Of a stretch of DNA of 64,000 nt, positions 52,633 through 62,887 are shown one piece after another; the stretch's first letter is position 1, and each line of letters begins with the position of its first letter. Below the pieces are notes generated by a model that did no database searches, was not told the origin of the DNA, and worked only from the letters and a program-made list of their open reading frames with translations. The position numbers were made by a program, and so were the translations under genes. Source of the DNA: Achromobacter dolens (lineage in GTDB: Bacteria; Pseudomonadota; Gammaproteobacteria; Burkholderiales; Burkholderiaceae_B); contig NZ_CADIJW010000006.1 of the NCBI RefSeq assembly GCF_902859745.1, positions 1 through 64,000 of the forward strand, read 5' to 3'.

Positions 52633-53192
52633 GGAGCGCGCTCCCCGCCGGCGGCGAACGGCCCGGCGTCTTGCGGGGGCTCGGCCAGCAGGGCCCGGGC
52701 CGCCTGCGCTTGCGGCTCGGGCAAGGGCGCCTCCGGCGCGCGGGTATGGCGCCGCAAGCGCCACAGCAGGCCGCCCATGGCGCCGGCAAGCAGCACGCCG
52801 GGCCCGATCCACAGCAGCGCGGTGCGGGCTTTCAGCGGCGGGCGATAGAGCACGTAGTCGCCATAGCGCGATACCAGGAACTGGCGCACCTGGACCTCGT
52901 CCTGACCCGAGCGGAACAGGCGACGCACTTCGTCGCGCAGGTCGCGCGCCAGCGGCGCGCGCGAGTCCGCCAGGGATTCGTTCTGGCACACCAGGCAGCG
53001 CAGGTCGCGCGTGAAGGCCTGGACGTGCGCTTCCAGGGCGGGGTCGGACGCGGCGGCGGGCGCCTCGCTGGCCACGGCCCGGGCCGCAATGAATAGCGCC
53101 AGCGCGATGCCGCGGCCGGTCGCGTGCCAACCGCTGGCCACGGCGGTGCGTCCTATCGTGGGGCGAGGCTGGCGGGGGATGTCAGGGTTCAT
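52629..53192 (-). CDS. ccmH: Cytochrome c maturation thiol oxidoreductase CcmH
   Basis: 187 aa. Signal/anchor N-terminus, then the active-site motif DLRCLVCQNESLADS with Cys66 and Cys69, and a C-terminal membrane helix (TALLWIGPGVLLAGAMGGLL). It reduces the apocytochrome CXXCH thiols before heme attachment. It is the short CcmH form with CcmI encoded separately. The gene overlaps ccmG by 11 nt. Confidence 0.94.
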   Translation of the reverse strand: MNPDIPRQPRPTIGRTAVASGWHATGRGIALALFIAARAVASEAPAAASDPALEAHVQAFTRDLRCLVCQNESLADSRAPLARDLRDEVRRLFRSGQDEVQVRQFLVSRYGDYVLYRPPLKARTALLWIGPGVLLAGAMGGLLWRLRRHTRAPEAPLPEPQAQAARALLAEPPQDAGPFAAGGERAP

Positions 53193-53715
53193 TCAGCGTC
53201 TCCCGCGCTCGGGGGATCAGGATGTTGTCGAGCACGTCCTGTGTGACCGGCCCGACGTGCTTGTAGCGGATGACGCCCTGGGCGTCGATGAGAAAGGTCT
53301 CGGGCACGCCGTACACGCCATAGTCGATGCCGAGTTTGCCGCGCGGGTCGAGCACCGTGGCGGTGTAGGGGTTGCCCAGGCGCGCCAGCCATTCGCGCGC
53401 CGCGCTGTCTTCGTCCTTGTAGTCCAGCCCGACGATGGCAATGCGGCCTTCGCGGGCGGCGCGCAGCAGCACGGGGTGTTCGACGCGGCAGGCGACGCAC
53501 CAGCTGGCCCAGACATTGAGCAGCCAGACCCGGCCGCGCATATCGTCCAGCCCGAACTGGCCTCCCGGCGCGTCCAGCCGCGCCAGCGTGAAGGGCGGCG
53601 CTGGCCGGCGAACCAGGGGCGAGGGCAATTCGCGCGGGTCCAGGCCCAGGCCGACGGCGAGCATGGCTACCAGCCCGAGAAACAACAGCAGGGGCACGAG
53701 GGATCGTAGTTTCAT
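53182..53715 (-). CDS. ccmG: Thioredoxin-like protein CcmG/DsbE
   Basis: 177 aa. One N-terminal membrane anchor (LVPLLLFLGLVAMLAVGLGL), then a thioredoxin fold with WLLNVWASWCVACRVEHP (Cys73, Cys76) and the family's GVYGVPETFLID (cis-Pro). It keeps CcmH or apocytochrome c reduced in the periplasm. ATGA overlap with ccmF. Confidence 0.95.
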   Translation of the reverse strand: MKLRSLVPLLLFLGLVAMLAVGLGLDPRELPSPLVRRPAPPFTLARLDAPGGQFGLDDMRGRVWLLNVWASWCVACRVEHPVLLRAAREGRIAIVGLDYKDEDSAAREWLARLGNPYTATVLDPRGKLGIDYGVYGVPETFLIDAQGVIRYKHVGPVTQDVLDNILIPRARETLNEP

Positions 53716-55703
53716 GGCTGTTCGCTTTGAGGCAGCCGGCCGTGGCTCGTGGGCGAGGCGTCGCGCCGCGAAGCCGGCTTGCGGTAGCGGCGGTCGGCGG
53801 CGGCGGCCAGGCCGCCCAGGATCATCAGCGCGCAGCCGGCCCAGATCCAACTGATGAACGGCTTGTGGAACAGGTTCACGATCCAGCCGCCGTCGGGCAG
53901 GCCTTCGCCCAGCGCGGTGTAGAGATCGCGCAAGGGGCCGACGTCGATGGCCGATTGCGTCATCGGCATCGCCTGGGTCACGTAGTGGCGGGTCTCCGGC
54001 CGCAGCGTGGCGACATGCCTGCCCCCGCGCGCGACGTCGAGGGTGGCGCGCGCGGCGATCCAGTTGGGGCCGGCGACCTGCTCGACGCCGCCGAAGGTGA
54101 AGGCGTACCCGGCCAGATGGGCTGTCTGGCCGGGCAGCATGCGCACGTCGAGCTGTGACTGGAAGCTGTTGACCATGGTGACGCCGATGATGAACACGCC
54201 CAGGCCCAGATGCGCCAGCCACATGCCCCACCAGCTCCCGGGGATGCCGCGCAGGCGGGTGGCGATGTCGGCCCGCCCGCCGCCGCGCAGGCGCTCCGCC
54301 AGCAAGTGCAGGCTGCCCAGCACGATCCAGGCCGCCAGCGCCAGGCCCAGGCAGGTGCGCCAGGTGAAGTGCCCGAGCCCGTAGCCCAGCGCCGGGCCCA
54401 GCAGCGCGCTGGCGAGCGCGGCCGGCCCCAGGCGGCGCGCCAGCCGTTGCCAGGTGTCGGCCTTCCAGCGCGCCACGGCGCCGGGCACCAGCAGCGCGAG
54501 CACCGGCGTCATCAACGGCACGAAGGTGGTGTCGAAGTAGGGCGGTCCCACCGAAATCTTGCCCAGGCCCAGGGCGTCGAGCAACAGCGGGTAGAGGGTG
54601 CCGAGCAGCACCGCCGCGCAGGCCACGGACAGCAGCGCGTTGTTGGCCAGCAAGGCGGCGTCGCGCGATACCAATTGGAAGTGGCCGCCGCCCTGCAGCC
54701 GCGGGGCGCGCCAGGCGTATAGCAACAGCGATGCGCCCACCACCGTCACCAGCAGGCACAGGATGAACACGCCGCGCGCCGGGTCGGTGGCGAAGGCGTG
54801 CACCGAGGTGACGACGCCGGATCGCACCAGGAACGTGCCCAGCAGCGATAGCGAGAAGGTGCCGATCGCCAGCAGCACGGTCCAGCCGCGGAACGCGCCG
54901 CGCTTTTCGGTCACGGCCAGCGAGTGGATCAGCGCGGTGCCCAGCAGCCACGGCATGAACGAGGCGTTCTCGACCGGATCCCAGAACCACCAGCCGCCCC
55001 AGCCCAGCTCGTAATAGGCCCAGCTCGATCCCACCGCGATGCCGGCGGTCAGCAGCACCCAGGCGGCCACGGTCCAGGGCCGCGACCAGCGCGCCCAGGC
55101 GGCATCCAGGCGTCCCGTCATCAGGGCCGCGATGGCAAAGGCGAAGGCGATGCTGAAGCCCACGTAACCCAGGTACAGCAAGGGCGGATGGATGATCATG
55201 CCGGGGTCCTGCAACAGCGGGTTCAGGTCGCGGCCCTCGCGCGCCGCGGGCAGCAGGCGGGAGAAGGGGTTGGAGGTCAGCAGCGTGAAGGCGGTGAAGC
55301 CCGCGCCGACCGCGCCCAGCACGCCCAGGACCCGCGCCGTGAAGGCCTCGGGCAGCCCGCGGCTCCAGCGCGTCACCGCCACCGTCCACAGCGACAGCGA
55401 AACGATCCACAGCAACATGGAGCCCTCGTGGTTGCCCCAGACCGCGGTGATCCGGTAGATCAGCGGCGTGCGGCTGTGGCTGTTGTCCGCCACCAGCCGC
55501 ACGGAGAAATCATTGGCGATGAACAGCAGGTGCAGGCAGGCGTATGACAGCAGCACGAACAGCAGTTGCCCGCGCGCGGCGCCGCGGCCGACCGCCATCA
55601 GCGCCGCGCGGCCGCGCCAGGCGCCATACAGCGGCACGATGGCCTGCACCAGCGCCAGCGCGAAGCCAAGCATCAGGGAAAAGTGGCCGACTTCGGCGAT
55701 CAT
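53712..55703 (-). CDS. ccmF: Heme lyase CcmF
   Basis: 663 aa polytopic membrane protein. The WWD heme-handling domain [18 protein letters not shown] is intact; the periplasmic His residues flanking it (e.g. [13 protein letters not shown]) are present. It joins heme from holo-CcmE to apocytochrome c. Overlaps both ccmE and ccmG by 4 nt. Confidence 0.96.
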   Translation of the reverse strand: MIAEVGHFSLMLGFALALVQAIVPLYGAWRGRAALMAVGRGAARGQLLFVLLSYACLHLLFIANDFSVRLVADNSHSRTPLIYRITAVWGNHEGSMLLWIVSLSLWTVAVTRWSRGLPEAFTARVLGVLGAVGAGFTAFTLLTSNPFSRLLPAAREGRDLNPLLQDPGMIIHPPLLYLGYVGFSIAFAFAIAALMTGRLDAAWARWSRPWTVAAWVLLTAGIAVGSSWAYYELGWGGWWFWDPVENASFMPWLLGTALIHSLAVTEKRGAFRGWTVLLAIGTFSLSLLGTFLVRSGVVTSVHAFATDPARGVFILCLLVTVVGASLLLYAWRAPRLQGGGHFQLVSRDAALLANNALLSVACAAVLLGTLYPLLLDALGLGKISVGPPYFDTTFVPLMTPVLALLVPGAVARWKADTWQRLARRLGPAALASALLGPALGYGLGHFTWRTCLGLALAAWIVLGSLHLLAERLRGGGRADIATRLRGIPGSWWGMWLAHLGLGVFIIGVTMVNSFQSQLDVRMLPGQTAHLAGYAFTFGGVEQVAGPNWIAARATLDVARGGRHVATLRPETRHYVTQAMPMTQSAIDVGPLRDLYTALGEGLPDGGWIVNLFHKPFISWIWAGCALMILGGLAAAADRRYRKPASRRDASPTSHGRLPQSEQP

Positions 55704-56149
55704 GGCCGCACCGTCCTGCTGGCGTCGTGGGCGCGCGCGATGGCGTCGCGCGCTTCGATCGGCGTGTAGTTCTCGTCGTGGCGGGCCAGCACGCTGGTCG
55801 CGGTGAACACGCCGTCGGCGTCCAGCGTGCCCTGGGCCACCACGCCCGTGCCTTCGCGGAACAGGTCGGGCAGGGCGCCGCGATACACCACGGGGACCTC
55901 GTGGGCGGTGTCGGTGACGATGAAGCGCACGCCCAGGCCGTCGGCCTCGCGTTGCAGCGAGCCGGCCAGCACCATGCCGCCGACGCGGAACAGCCGCTGC
56001 CGCGGCGCCTCGCCGCGCGCGATTTCGCTGGGCGTGTGAAAGAACACCAGGTTCTGGCGCATGGCCGTCAGGATCAGGGCGGCTGCCGCGCTCAGCAGCG
56101 CGAAGGCACAGAGCAGCAGGAGCAGGCGCCGGCGGCGGGGGGGGGTCAT
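55700..56149 (-). CDS. ccmE: Heme chaperone CcmE
   Basis: 149 aa. N-terminal membrane anchor, then an OB-fold with [20 protein letters not shown] and the covalent heme site [10 protein letters not shown]: His124 binds heme and Tyr128 ligates iron. Overlaps ccmD and ccmF by 4 nt each. Confidence 0.95.
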   Translation of the reverse strand: MTPPRRRRLLLLLCAFALLSAAAALILTAMRQNLVFFHTPSEIARGEAPRQRLFRVGGMVLAGSLQREADGLGVRFIVTDTAHEVPVVYRGALPDLFREGTGVVAQGTLDADGVFTATSVLARHDENYTPIEARDAIARAHDASRTVRP

Positions 56150-56355
56150 GCCGGTCCTCTGTCGTGTGATTGCTGCCTGGCCGTGGGATTGGCGCTAGCC
56201 AGCGCCGCCAGGCGCCGCCGCGCGCGCCGCCGCCGCCGGGCCAGCGACACGCATTCGGCCAGCACCAGCAGGGCCAGCATGCCGTAGCTGCCCCAGACGA
56301 AGGCGGCGCGCCCGCCCATGTGCCAGAACGCGGCCCAGGATTGCCAGTGCATCAT
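56146..56355 (-). CDS. ccmD: Heme exporter small subunit CcmD
   Basis: 69 aa. [20 protein letters not shown], one membrane helix and then a run of Arg residues: the normal CcmD layout. It overlaps ccmC (ATGA) and ccmE by 4 nt. It stabilises the CcmABC-CcmE complex during holo-CcmE release. Confidence 0.9.
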   Translation of the reverse strand: MMHWQSWAAFWHMGGRAAFVWGSYGMLALLVLAECVSLARRRRRARRRLAALASANPTARQQSHDRGPA

Positions 56356-57161
56356 GCCGGCTCCTTGCGCGTCGCCGTCTCGCGGCGCGCCAGCTCGCGC
56401 ACCCAGCCGGCCGGCCACTCCCGCTCCAGCATCATGACGCGCGCGCGCGCCAGCGCGACGGCGGCGGTGTAGGCCCACGCGGCCAGGGCCATGAGCAGCA
56501 TGGCGGCCAGCATGGTCGCCGCCATGGACGGCGCGCGCGTCAGGCTGACCGAAGCGCCCTGGTGCAGCGTGCTCCACCAGGACACCGAGAAATAGATGAC
56601 CGGTACGTTGATGGCGCCCACCAGGGCCACCAGCGCCCCGGCGCGGTCGCCGCGATGGGGATCGACAGTCAGGGCGGTCAGCGCCAGGTAGCCCAGGTAC
56701 AGGAATCCCAGGATCAATTGCGAGGTGAGCCGCGCGTCCCAGACCCAGTAAGCGCCCCAGGTTGGCCGGCCCCATAGCGCGCCGCTCCAGAGCGCGACGA
56801 AGCAGAACAGCGCGCCGGTGGGAGCCAGCGCGCGCGCCATGATGAACGACAGTCGGGTGCGCAGGATCAGGCCGAGCGCGGACCAGAACGCCATCAGCAG
56901 ATAGATGAACAGCGACATCCACGCGGCGGCGACGTGGATGAAAATGATGCGGTAGACCTCGCCCTGGGTGGCATCGGTGGGCGCGACGAAGAAGCCGATC
57001 GCCAGGCCGCATGCGCCAAGCAGGATGGCGAGCCCGCCACACCAGGGAACCAGCCTGCCCGCCAGCGGATAGAAGGCCTGTGGCGCGGCGAACCGCAGCA
57101 GACGGGTGGCGCGGCGGGCGGGAGGAGCGGGCGGGAGGGCAGGCATGGGAGGCATCTTCAT
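56352..57161 (-). CDS. ccmC: Heme transport/chaperone protein CcmC
   Basis: 269 aa. Six membrane helices and the WWD domain GRPTWGAYWVWDARLTSQLI; conserved His residues in IIFIHVAAAWMS and the STLHQGAS loop hold heme. It loads heme onto CcmE. ATG 57161 overlaps ccmB by 4 nt. Confidence 0.95.
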   Translation of the reverse strand: MKMPPMPALPPAPPARRATRLLRFAAPQAFYPLAGRLVPWCGGLAILLGACGLAIGFFVAPTDATQGEVYRIIFIHVAAAWMSLFIYLLMAFWSALGLILRTRLSFIMARALAPTGALFCFVALWSGALWGRPTWGAYWVWDARLTSQLILGFLYLGYLALTALTVDPHRGDRAGALVALVGAINVPVIYFSVSWWSTLHQGASVSLTRAPSMAATMLAAMLLMALAAWAYTAAVALARARVMMLEREWPAGWVRELARRETATRKEPA

Positions 57162-57838
57162 TCTTCGACGGCGAAGCGCAGCGCCAGGACACAGGCGGGC
57201 GGGGCCAGCGCCAGCGCCGCCAGCAGCGCGCCGCCAAGCAGCAGGAACGGGGTGGCGGGCGGCTGGCCGGTGCCACACGAGGCCACCGAGCCCGCGCCGA
57301 AGATCAGCACCGGCACGAACCAGGGCAGCAGCAACAGGGCCTGCAGCACGCCGCCGCCGCGCATCCCGAGGGAGAGCGCGGCGCCGATCGCGCCGACCAG
57401 GGCCAGCACCGGCGTTCCCAGCGCGAAAGATAGCGACAGGGTCAGGCGCGAACACTGACCCAGGTCAAACAGCAGGCCCATGACGGGCGCCACGGCGATC
57501 AAAGGCAGACCGGTTCCGATCCAGTGCGCCGTGATCTTGGCCAGCACCCAGAGCGTGGCGGCGCCCGGCGAAAGCAGTAGCTGTTCGAGCGTGCCGTCGG
57601 CGTGGTCCTGCGCGAACAGTCGATGCTGCGATAACAGCGCGGCGAGCAGCGCGGCGACCCATAGAACGCCGGGCCCGAGCGTGCGCAGCAAGGCCGCATC
57701 GGCGCCCACGCCCAGCGGGAACAGGCAGGCGACCAGCACGAAGAAAAGCAGCGAGACGACGGCGTCGGCCCGGCCTCGGCCAAGCAGCAGCAGATCGCGC
57801 CGCAGGACGGCGAAGAAGGGACTGGCCGGCCGCGTCAT
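57158..57838 (-). CDS. ccmB: Heme exporter membrane subunit CcmB
   Basis: 226 aa, about six membrane helices. FAQDHADGTLEQLLLSPGA is the CcmB signature. It pairs with CcmA; ATP hydrolysis by CcmAB releases holo-CcmE from CcmC. Overlaps ccmA and ccmC by 4 nt. Confidence 0.94.
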   Translation of the reverse strand: MTRPASPFFAVLRRDLLLLGRGRADAVVSLLFFVLVACLFPLGVGADAALLRTLGPGVLWVAALLAALLSQHRLFAQDHADGTLEQLLLSPGAATLWVLAKITAHWIGTGLPLIAVAPVMGLLFDLGQCSRLTLSLSFALGTPVLALVGAIGAALSLGMRGGGVLQALLLLPWFVPVLIFGAGSVASCGTGQPPATPFLLLGGALLAALALAPPACVLALRFAVEE

Positions 57839-58461
57839 GGCGCGCCTGGACCAAGATCGAGGGTGCGCACCGGCCGGTCGAAGGCCACCTCCTGGTGCGT
57901 GGTCAGGAGGACGCACCCGCCGTTGTCGCAATGGTTTGCCAGCGTCCGCGTCAGCGCCGCCACCGTGGCCGCGTCGAGCAGGTTGAAGGGTTCGTCCAGG
58001 ATCCACAGCGGCCGCGCCGGGCGCAGCGACAGCCGCGCCAGCATCACGCGGCGCCGCTGGCCGCGCGACAGCAGGCGCGTCGGCAGGTCGAGCATCGCCG
58101 CCAGGCCCATCCGGCACAGCGCGTCGCGACAGGCCGCGGCGGAGACGGCATCGGCCTGGGCCTGGCACAGGAAGCGCAGGTTTTCGAGTGGGGTCAGGGA
58201 ATCGGCGAGCGCGTCGGCATGGCCCAGGTAGAGCAGGTGCTGGCGGTAGGCCGGCCCCAGGCGGTGGATGTCGGCCCCGCGCCAGCACACCGTGCCGGCG
58301 TCGGCGTGCGCCAGGCCGCACAGGATGCGCAGCAGGCTGGTCTTGCCATGGCCGTTGGGCGCGGTCACGCGCAGCAGTTGCCCCGCGCATAGCTGGAACG
58401 ACACGTCTTCGAACAGCAGACGGGTTCCTTTCGAACAGGTGAGCCCCTGCGCTTCAAGCAT
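57835..58461 (-). CDS. ccmA: Heme exporter ATP-binding subunit CcmA
   Basis: 208 aa. Walker A APNGHGKTSLLR, signature LSRGQRRRVMLARL and Walker B PLWILDEPFNLLD are present; these slightly unusual Walker A/signature forms are normal for CcmA. First gene of the ccmABCDEFGHI operon, divergent from torE, so the 410-bp gap to 58875 holds both promoters. Confidence 0.95.
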   Translation of the reverse strand: MLEAQGLTCSKGTRLLFEDVSFQLCAGQLLRVTAPNGHGKTSLLRILCGLAHADAGTVCWRGADIHRLGPAYRQHLLYLGHADALADSLTPLENLRFLCQAQADAVSAAACRDALCRMGLAAMLDLPTRLLSRGQRRRVMLARLSLRPARPLWILDEPFNLLDAATVAALTRTLANHCDNGGCVLLTTHQEVAFDRPVRTLDLGPGAP

Positions 58462-58874
58462 GGCTGGTGCCCATCCAGATAGTCATGACAACAATCCCCG
58501 CTGCATCAAGGGCGGCGCGAAGCCGACAACGGGATCGGATATTAATGAATCCGGATCGCCGTTTTGCTTGGCCGCGGCGCATTTGGATTTATGTCGGACG
58601 CGTTTACCGTCGGCCTCACCATGGTGCAGATCGCCGCGCCACGATATGCGTTTTTCGGAGGTCACCCGGCCGTGGTTTCGGATCGGTCTGAGTAATGGGC
58701 GCGATGGCGCGTGCGACCTGCGGCGCTTGACGGAGATCAACATGCGAGGGTCGGCCGCGCGTCGATCATGAAAAGGCATCGAACCGCCAACGGCCCTCGC
58801 GGGGACCGCCGGCCTTGCTTGTGCCGCGACGCGGTTCGACGCAGTCGCCGTTCATATCCAAATAGTTGTACTCC
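58462..58874. promoter_or_regulatory. ccm/tor divergent regulatory region
   Basis: About 410 bp with no convincing gene. It holds an Fnr/Anr-like site (58727-58740), a GATCAT -10-like element at 58764-58769 with spacing fitting activation of torE from a site near -41, and a single 9/10 match to the E. coli tor box at 58848-58857 (CCGTTCATAT). Confidence 0.5.
58727..58740 (+). promoter_or_regulatory. Fnr/Anr-like box upstream of the tor operon
   Basis: TTGACGGAGATCAA matches TTGAT-N4-ATCAA with one mismatch. It lies 135 nt before the torE start. Oxygen-limited activation of tor, and possibly ccm, is the expected effect. Confidence 0.6.
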
Positions 58875-59039
58875 GTGAAAAGCAAACCCAAGCACAGCAG
58901 TAATGGTGGTGGGGCCGAGTGGGCAAAGTTCCTGTCGCTGGCCTTTGTGGCGTGTCCCGTCGTGGCGTTCCTGATGATCTGCATCTACGGATTCGTCGTC
59001 TGGTTCGGGCAGATCCTGTTCTGGGGGCCGCCGGTATGA
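58875..59039 (+). CDS. torE: TorE/NapE-family small membrane protein
   Basis: 54 aa from the GTG at 58875. A polar, basic start (MKSKPKHSSNGG) leads into EWAKFLSLAFVACPVVAFLM and IYGFVVWFGQILFWGPP, the one-helix pattern of TorE/NapE proteins that accompany periplasmic reductases. It is the first gene of the operon, 38 nt before the multiheme cytochrome gene. Its biochemical role is unknown in the family. Confidence 0.82.
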   Translation: MKSKPKHSSNGGGAEWAKFLSLAFVACPVVAFLMICIYGFVVWFGQILFWGPPV

Positions 59040-59077
59040 ATGCTCCGTTCTACAAAGCCGCAGCCTGAGCCACCGAC

Positions 59078-60298
59078 ATGAAAAATCCCTTCAAGATCGC
59101 CAAATCCATCATCCAATGGACGGGCGCGCTGCTGCTGCGGCCCGCCACCCGCATCGGCCTGGGCGTGCTGGTCATCGGCGGGTTCCTGGGCGGCGTGACG
59201 TTCCTGGCCCTGTTCAATACCGGCATGAACGCCACCAACACCGAGGCCTTCTGTATTTCCTGCCACTCGATGCGTGACACGGTGCTGCCCGAGCTGCAGC
59301 AGAGCGTGCACTGGAAGAACCGCTCGGGCGTGCGCGCCCACTGTCCGGACTGCCACGTGCCGCATGACTTCACCTCCAAGGTCGCGCGCAAGATGCAGGC
59401 CTCGCGCGAAGTGCTCGGGCACCTGATGGGCACCATCGGCACGCCCGAGAAATTCCAGGAACACCGCATCGTGCTGGCCACGCGCGAGTGGGCCCGCTTC
59501 AAGGCGAACAACTCCAAGGAATGCCGCAATTGCCATGATTACGCCAGCATGGATTTCGACAAGATGCGGGTGACCTCGCAGACCACCATGCACGGCGCGG
59601 CCGAACGCGATGCCAGTTGCGTCGACTGCCATAAGGGCATCGCGCACCGGCTGCCAGAGGTCAAGTCGCAGGGCAACCCGGCGCTGGCGGCGCTCACCGC
59701 CGACGCTCGCGGCGCCGCCATCGACGCCGGCCGCGACTACTACAGCGTCATGCCGCAGCCGATTTACGCGGACGAGGGCCTGGCCCGCGAGATTGGCGCC
59801 ATCGAGATCGCCACCGGCGTGAAGGTGCTGCAGAAGAAAAAAGACGCGGTGCAGGTCGAGTTGCAGCTCTGGAGAAAGAACAAGGGTTACGCCCGCGTGC
59901 TGTACGGCCGGTTCGGCATGAATATCACCAGCGCCGTGCTGAGCCAGGACGTGTCGCGCGACGACGGCGTGGTCCATGTGATCGAAAGCCGGATCGACGA
60001 CGTGACCGGCCTGCAGTGGCAGAAGATCTCCGCGACGGTCTGGCTGCGCGGCGGCGGCCTGGTGGCTGACGTCGAGCCGATCTGGGCGGTGGCGCGCAAG
60101 AGCTATTCGCAAAGCTGCAGCGTGTGCCATCGCCAGCCGAACGAGGCCTCGCACGACGCCAATCAATGGCCGGGGCTGTTCGGCGGCATGGTCGGGTTCA
60201 CCAACATGGATGATCCGACCGCCAGGCTGGTCCTGAAGTACCTGCAGTTGCATTCCTCCGATTTCGTAGCCAAGGACGGTGTGGCTTCGGCCCACTGA
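59078..60298 (+). CDS. torC: Pentaheme c-type cytochrome, TorC/DorC-like quinol dehydrogenase
   Basis: 406 aa. N-terminal membrane anchor ([19 protein letters not shown]) and a NapC/NirT domain with four heme sites CISCH, CPDCH, CRNCH and CVDCH, then a C-terminal domain with a fifth site CSVCH. Five hemes and this length are those of TorC/DorC, which pass electrons from menaquinol or ubiquinol to the periplasmic reductase. Dependent on the adjacent ccm products for heme attachment. The torA start follows 7 nt later. Confidence 0.92.
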   Translation: MKNPFKIAKSIIQWTGALLLRPATRIGLGVLVIGGFLGGVTFLALFNTGMNATNTEAFCISCHSMRDTVLPELQQSVHWKNRSGVRAHCPDCHVPHDFTSKVARKMQASREVLGHLMGTIGTPEKFQEHRIVLATREWARFKANNSKECRNCHDYASMDFDKMRVTSQTTMHGAAERDASCVDCHKGIAHRLPEVKSQGNPALAALTADARGAAIDAGRDYYSVMPQPIYADEGLAREIGAIEIATGVKVLQKKKDAVQVELQLWRKNKGYARVLYGRFGMNITSAVLSQDVSRDDGVVHVIESRIDDVTGLQWQKISATVWLRGGGLVADVEPIWAVARKSYSQSCSVCHRQPNEASHDANQWPGLFGGMVGFTNMDDPTARLVLKYLQLHSSDFVAKDGVASAH

Positions 60299-60305
60299 GC
60301 AAGAA

Positions 60306-62831
60306 ATGAAAATCTCCCGTCGACGTTTCATGGGCGGTGTCGCCGCTTCACTGGGTTCCTTCGTGGTGCCGCCGCTTCTGCGCAATGGCAATGTCGTGCG
60401 GGCCGCGGGCGCCACCGCGGCCGATCCTGGTCGCTGGAAGTTCTCGGGTGCACATTGGGGCGCCTTCCGGGCCCGGGTCGTGGCCGGCCACGTGGTGGAA
60501 ATAAAGCCGTTCGAGTTCGACAAGCACCCCACGCCGATTCTGGACGGCACGCTCGACGTGCTGTACAGCCCATCGCGGGTGCGGTACCCGATGGTGCGCC
60601 TGGACTGGTATCGCAACCGGCGCGCGGGCGCGGCCCCGAGCCAGGCCGGCCAGGCGTCGCGCGGCGACAACCGGTTCATCCGGGTGGGCTGGGACGAAGC
60701 CCTGGACCTGGTCTATGACGAGCTGGAGCGTATCCAGAAAGACTACGGTCCGTGGGCGCTGCACGTGGGCAACGTCGGCTGGCACGCGGTGGGCCTGATG
60801 CATAGCTGCGGCAACCATATGCTGCGGGCGATGGGGATGCACGGCAACAGCGTCGGCACGGCCGGCGACTACTCCACCGGCGCCGGCCAGACCATCCTGC
60901 CCTATGTGCTCGGGTCGACCGAGGTGTACTCGCAGGGCACGTCGTGGGAGATCATCCTGAAGGAGACGCAGGTGCTGGTGTTCTGGGCCAGCGACCCGAT
61001 CAAGAACCTGCAGGTGGGGTGGAACACCGAAACGCACGAGGCCTACGAGCATCTGGCGCGGCTCAAGCAGAAGGTGGCCAGCGGCGAGATCTCGGTGATC
61101 AGCGTCGACCCGGTGAAAAGCAAGACGCGCAACTACCTGGGCTGCGAACACCAGTACGTCAACCCCATGACGGACGTGGCGCTGATGCTGGGCCTTATCC
61201 ATACCCTGTGGAAAGAGGCGTTGTACGACAAGAAATTCATCGAGACCTATGCCGTGGGCTTCGAGGAATTCATCGCCTATGTCGAAGGCAAGACCGAGGA
61301 CAAGATCGAGCGCACCCCCGAATGGGCCGAGTCCATCTGCGGCGTGCCGGCCGGGCGCATCCGCGAGCTGGCGCGCCTGATGGCGGGCAATCGCACGCAG
61401 TTGATCTTCGGCTGGGCGATCCAGCGCCAGCAGCACGGCGAACAGCCTTACTGGATGGCCGCGATCCTGGCCACGATGCTGGGCCAGATCGGCTTGCCGG
61501 GAGGCGGCATCAGCTACGTCCACCACTACAGTTCGGCGGGCGTGCCGGCTTCGGGGGCGTCGATGCCGGGCTCGTTCCCGCTGAACCTGGATCCGGGCCG
61601 CAAACCGCGGCACGAGAACGACGACTATCAAGGCTACAGCGCGGTGGTGCCGGTGGCCCGCGTGATCGACGCGCTGCTGGAGCCGGGCAAGGAAATCAAC
61701 TACAACGGCCACAAGGTCAAGCTGCCGCCCTACAAGATGGCCATTTTCTCGGGCGGCAACCAGTGGCACCGGCAGCAGGACCGCAATCGCATGAAGCGGG
61801 CCTACCAGAAGCTGGAGACCGTGGTCGCGATCGACTACAACTGGACGGCCACCTGCCGCTTCGCGGACATTGTGTTGCCGGCCTGCACGCCGTTCGAGCG
61901 CAATGACATCGACGCCTACGGGACCTTCTCCAACCGGGGCGTGATCGCCATGCACAAGCTGGTCGATCCGCTGTTTCACTCGCGTTCGGATTTCGACATC
62001 TGGACCGACTTCTGCAAGCGCATGCAGCGCGATGTGGAATACACCCGCAACATGAATGAGATGCAGTGGGTCGAATTCCTGTACGAAGAGTGCCGCAAGG
62101 AGAACGCCGGCAAGGGCTTCGCCATGCCGCCCTTCGCGCAGTTCTGGGAACAGGGCTACGTGCTGTTCCCGGAGGGCAAGCCGTGGGTGCGGCATGCCGA
62201 TTTCCGCGAGGATCCGGAAGTCAACGCCCTGGGCACGCCGTCCGGGTTCATCGAAATCTACAGCCGCAAGCTCGCCAGCTTCGGCTACCGCGACTGCAAG
62301 GGGCATCCGCTCTGGATGGAAAAGGCCGAGCGGTCGCACAGCGGTCCACGTTCGGACAAGTACCCGCTCTGGATGCAGTCCTCGCATCCCAACGAGCGCC
62401 TGCATTCGCAGACGTGCGAATCACCGTCGCGGCGGGCGACCTACACCATCCAGGGGCGCGAGCCCGTCTATATCAGCCCCGAGGACGCGCGGCAGCGCGG
62501 CATCCGCCAGGGCGACCTGGTGCGGGTCTTCAACGACCGCGGGCAATTGCTGGCGGGGGCCGCCATCTCCAGCGACTTCCCGCCCGGGGTGGTCCGCATT
62601 CACGAGGGCGCCTGGTATGGGCCGACCGGACCCGAGATCGGCGCGCTGGATACCTACGGCGATCCCAATACATTGACGCTGGACATCGGCTCATCCGAGC
62701 TGGCGCAGGCGACCAGCGCCAATACCTGCCTGGTGGAAATCGAGCTGTTCAAGGGCGCCGCGCCGGCGGTGACGGCATTCGGCGGTCCGGCCGAAGTCGA
62801 TATCGACGGCAAGCTCATGGCCAGCCTTTGA
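60306..62831 (+). CDS. torA: Molybdopterin S-/N-oxide reductase, TorA-like
   Basis: 841 aa. Twin-arginine signal [20 protein letters not shown] directs export of the folded enzyme. The DMSO-reductase-family segment [12 protein letters not shown] contains the presumed molybdenum-ligating Ser190; no N-terminal Fe-S Cys cluster is present, as in TorA/DorA/BisC. It reduces trimethylamine N-oxide, DMSO or a biotin/methionine sulfoxide-like substrate in the periplasm. ATG 60306 gives the signal peptide; the frame extends upstream to 60279 but overlaps torC. Confidence 0.93.
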   Translation: MKISRRRFMGGVAASLGSFVVPPLLRNGNVVRAAGATAADPGRWKFSGAHWGAFRARVVAGHVVEIKPFEFDKHPTPILDGTLDVLYSPSRVRYPMVRLDWYRNRRAGAAPSQAGQASRGDNRFIRVGWDEALDLVYDELERIQKDYGPWALHVGNVGWHAVGLMHSCGNHMLRAMGMHGNSVGTAGDYSTGAGQTILPYVLGSTEVYSQGTSWEIILKETQVLVFWASDPIKNLQVGWNTETHEAYEHLARLKQKVASGEISVISVDPVKSKTRNYLGCEHQYVNPMTDVALMLGLIHTLWKEALYDKKFIETYAVGFEEFIAYVEGKTEDKIERTPEWAESICGVPAGRIRELARLMAGNRTQLIFGWAIQRQQHGEQPYWMAAILATMLGQIGLPGGGISYVHHYSSAGVPASGASMPGSFPLNLDPGRKPRHENDDYQGYSAVVPVARVIDALLEPGKEINYNGHKVKLPPYKMAIFSGGNQWHRQQDRNRMKRAYQKLETVVAIDYNWTATCRFADIVLPACTPFERNDIDAYGTFSNRGVIAMHKLVDPLFHSRSDFDIWTDFCKRMQRDVEYTRNMNEMQWVEFLYEECRKENAGKGFAMPPFAQFWEQGYVLFPEGKPWVRHADFREDPEVNALGTPSGFIEIYSRKLASFGYRDCKGHPLWMEKAERSHSGPRSDKYPLWMQSSHPNERLHSQTCESPSRRATYTIQGREPVYISPEDARQRGIRQGDLVRVFNDRGQLLAGAAISSDFPPGVVRIHEGAWYGPTGPEIGALDTYGDPNTLTLDIGSSELAQATSANTCLVEIELFKGAAPAVTAFGGPAEVDIDGKLMASL

Positions 62832-62846
62832 GAGCTGGGATAGCCG

Positions 62847-62875
62847 GGGAGGGCGTGTTGCCCTCCCTCTTTTTC
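62847..62875 (+). terminator. Intrinsic terminator/attenuator between torA and torD
   Basis: GGGAGGGC (62847-62854) and GCCCTCCC (62860-62867) form an 8-bp stem with loop GTGTT, followed by TCTTTTTC. It lies 16 nt past the torA stop and 13 nt before the likely torD start. Confidence 0.8.
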
Positions 62876-62887
62876 GCGGAGCAGCAA

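Noticed and set aside
53182-55410. 742-codon minus-strand frame joining parts of ccmF with ccmG
   Set aside because: The N-terminal two thirds are an out-of-frame shadow of ccmF; only the last 177 codons from ATG 53715 are real.
58848-58857. Single TorR-box-like decamer CCGTTCATAT taken as proof of TorR control
   Set aside because: E. coli regulation uses several repeats of the decamer; one 9/10 match can arise by chance. Kept only as a note.
60348-62405. 685-codon open frame on the minus strand opposite torA
   Set aside because: It is a GC-bias shadow: Ala/Arg/His-rich, no domain, and fully opposite a clear molybdoenzyme gene.
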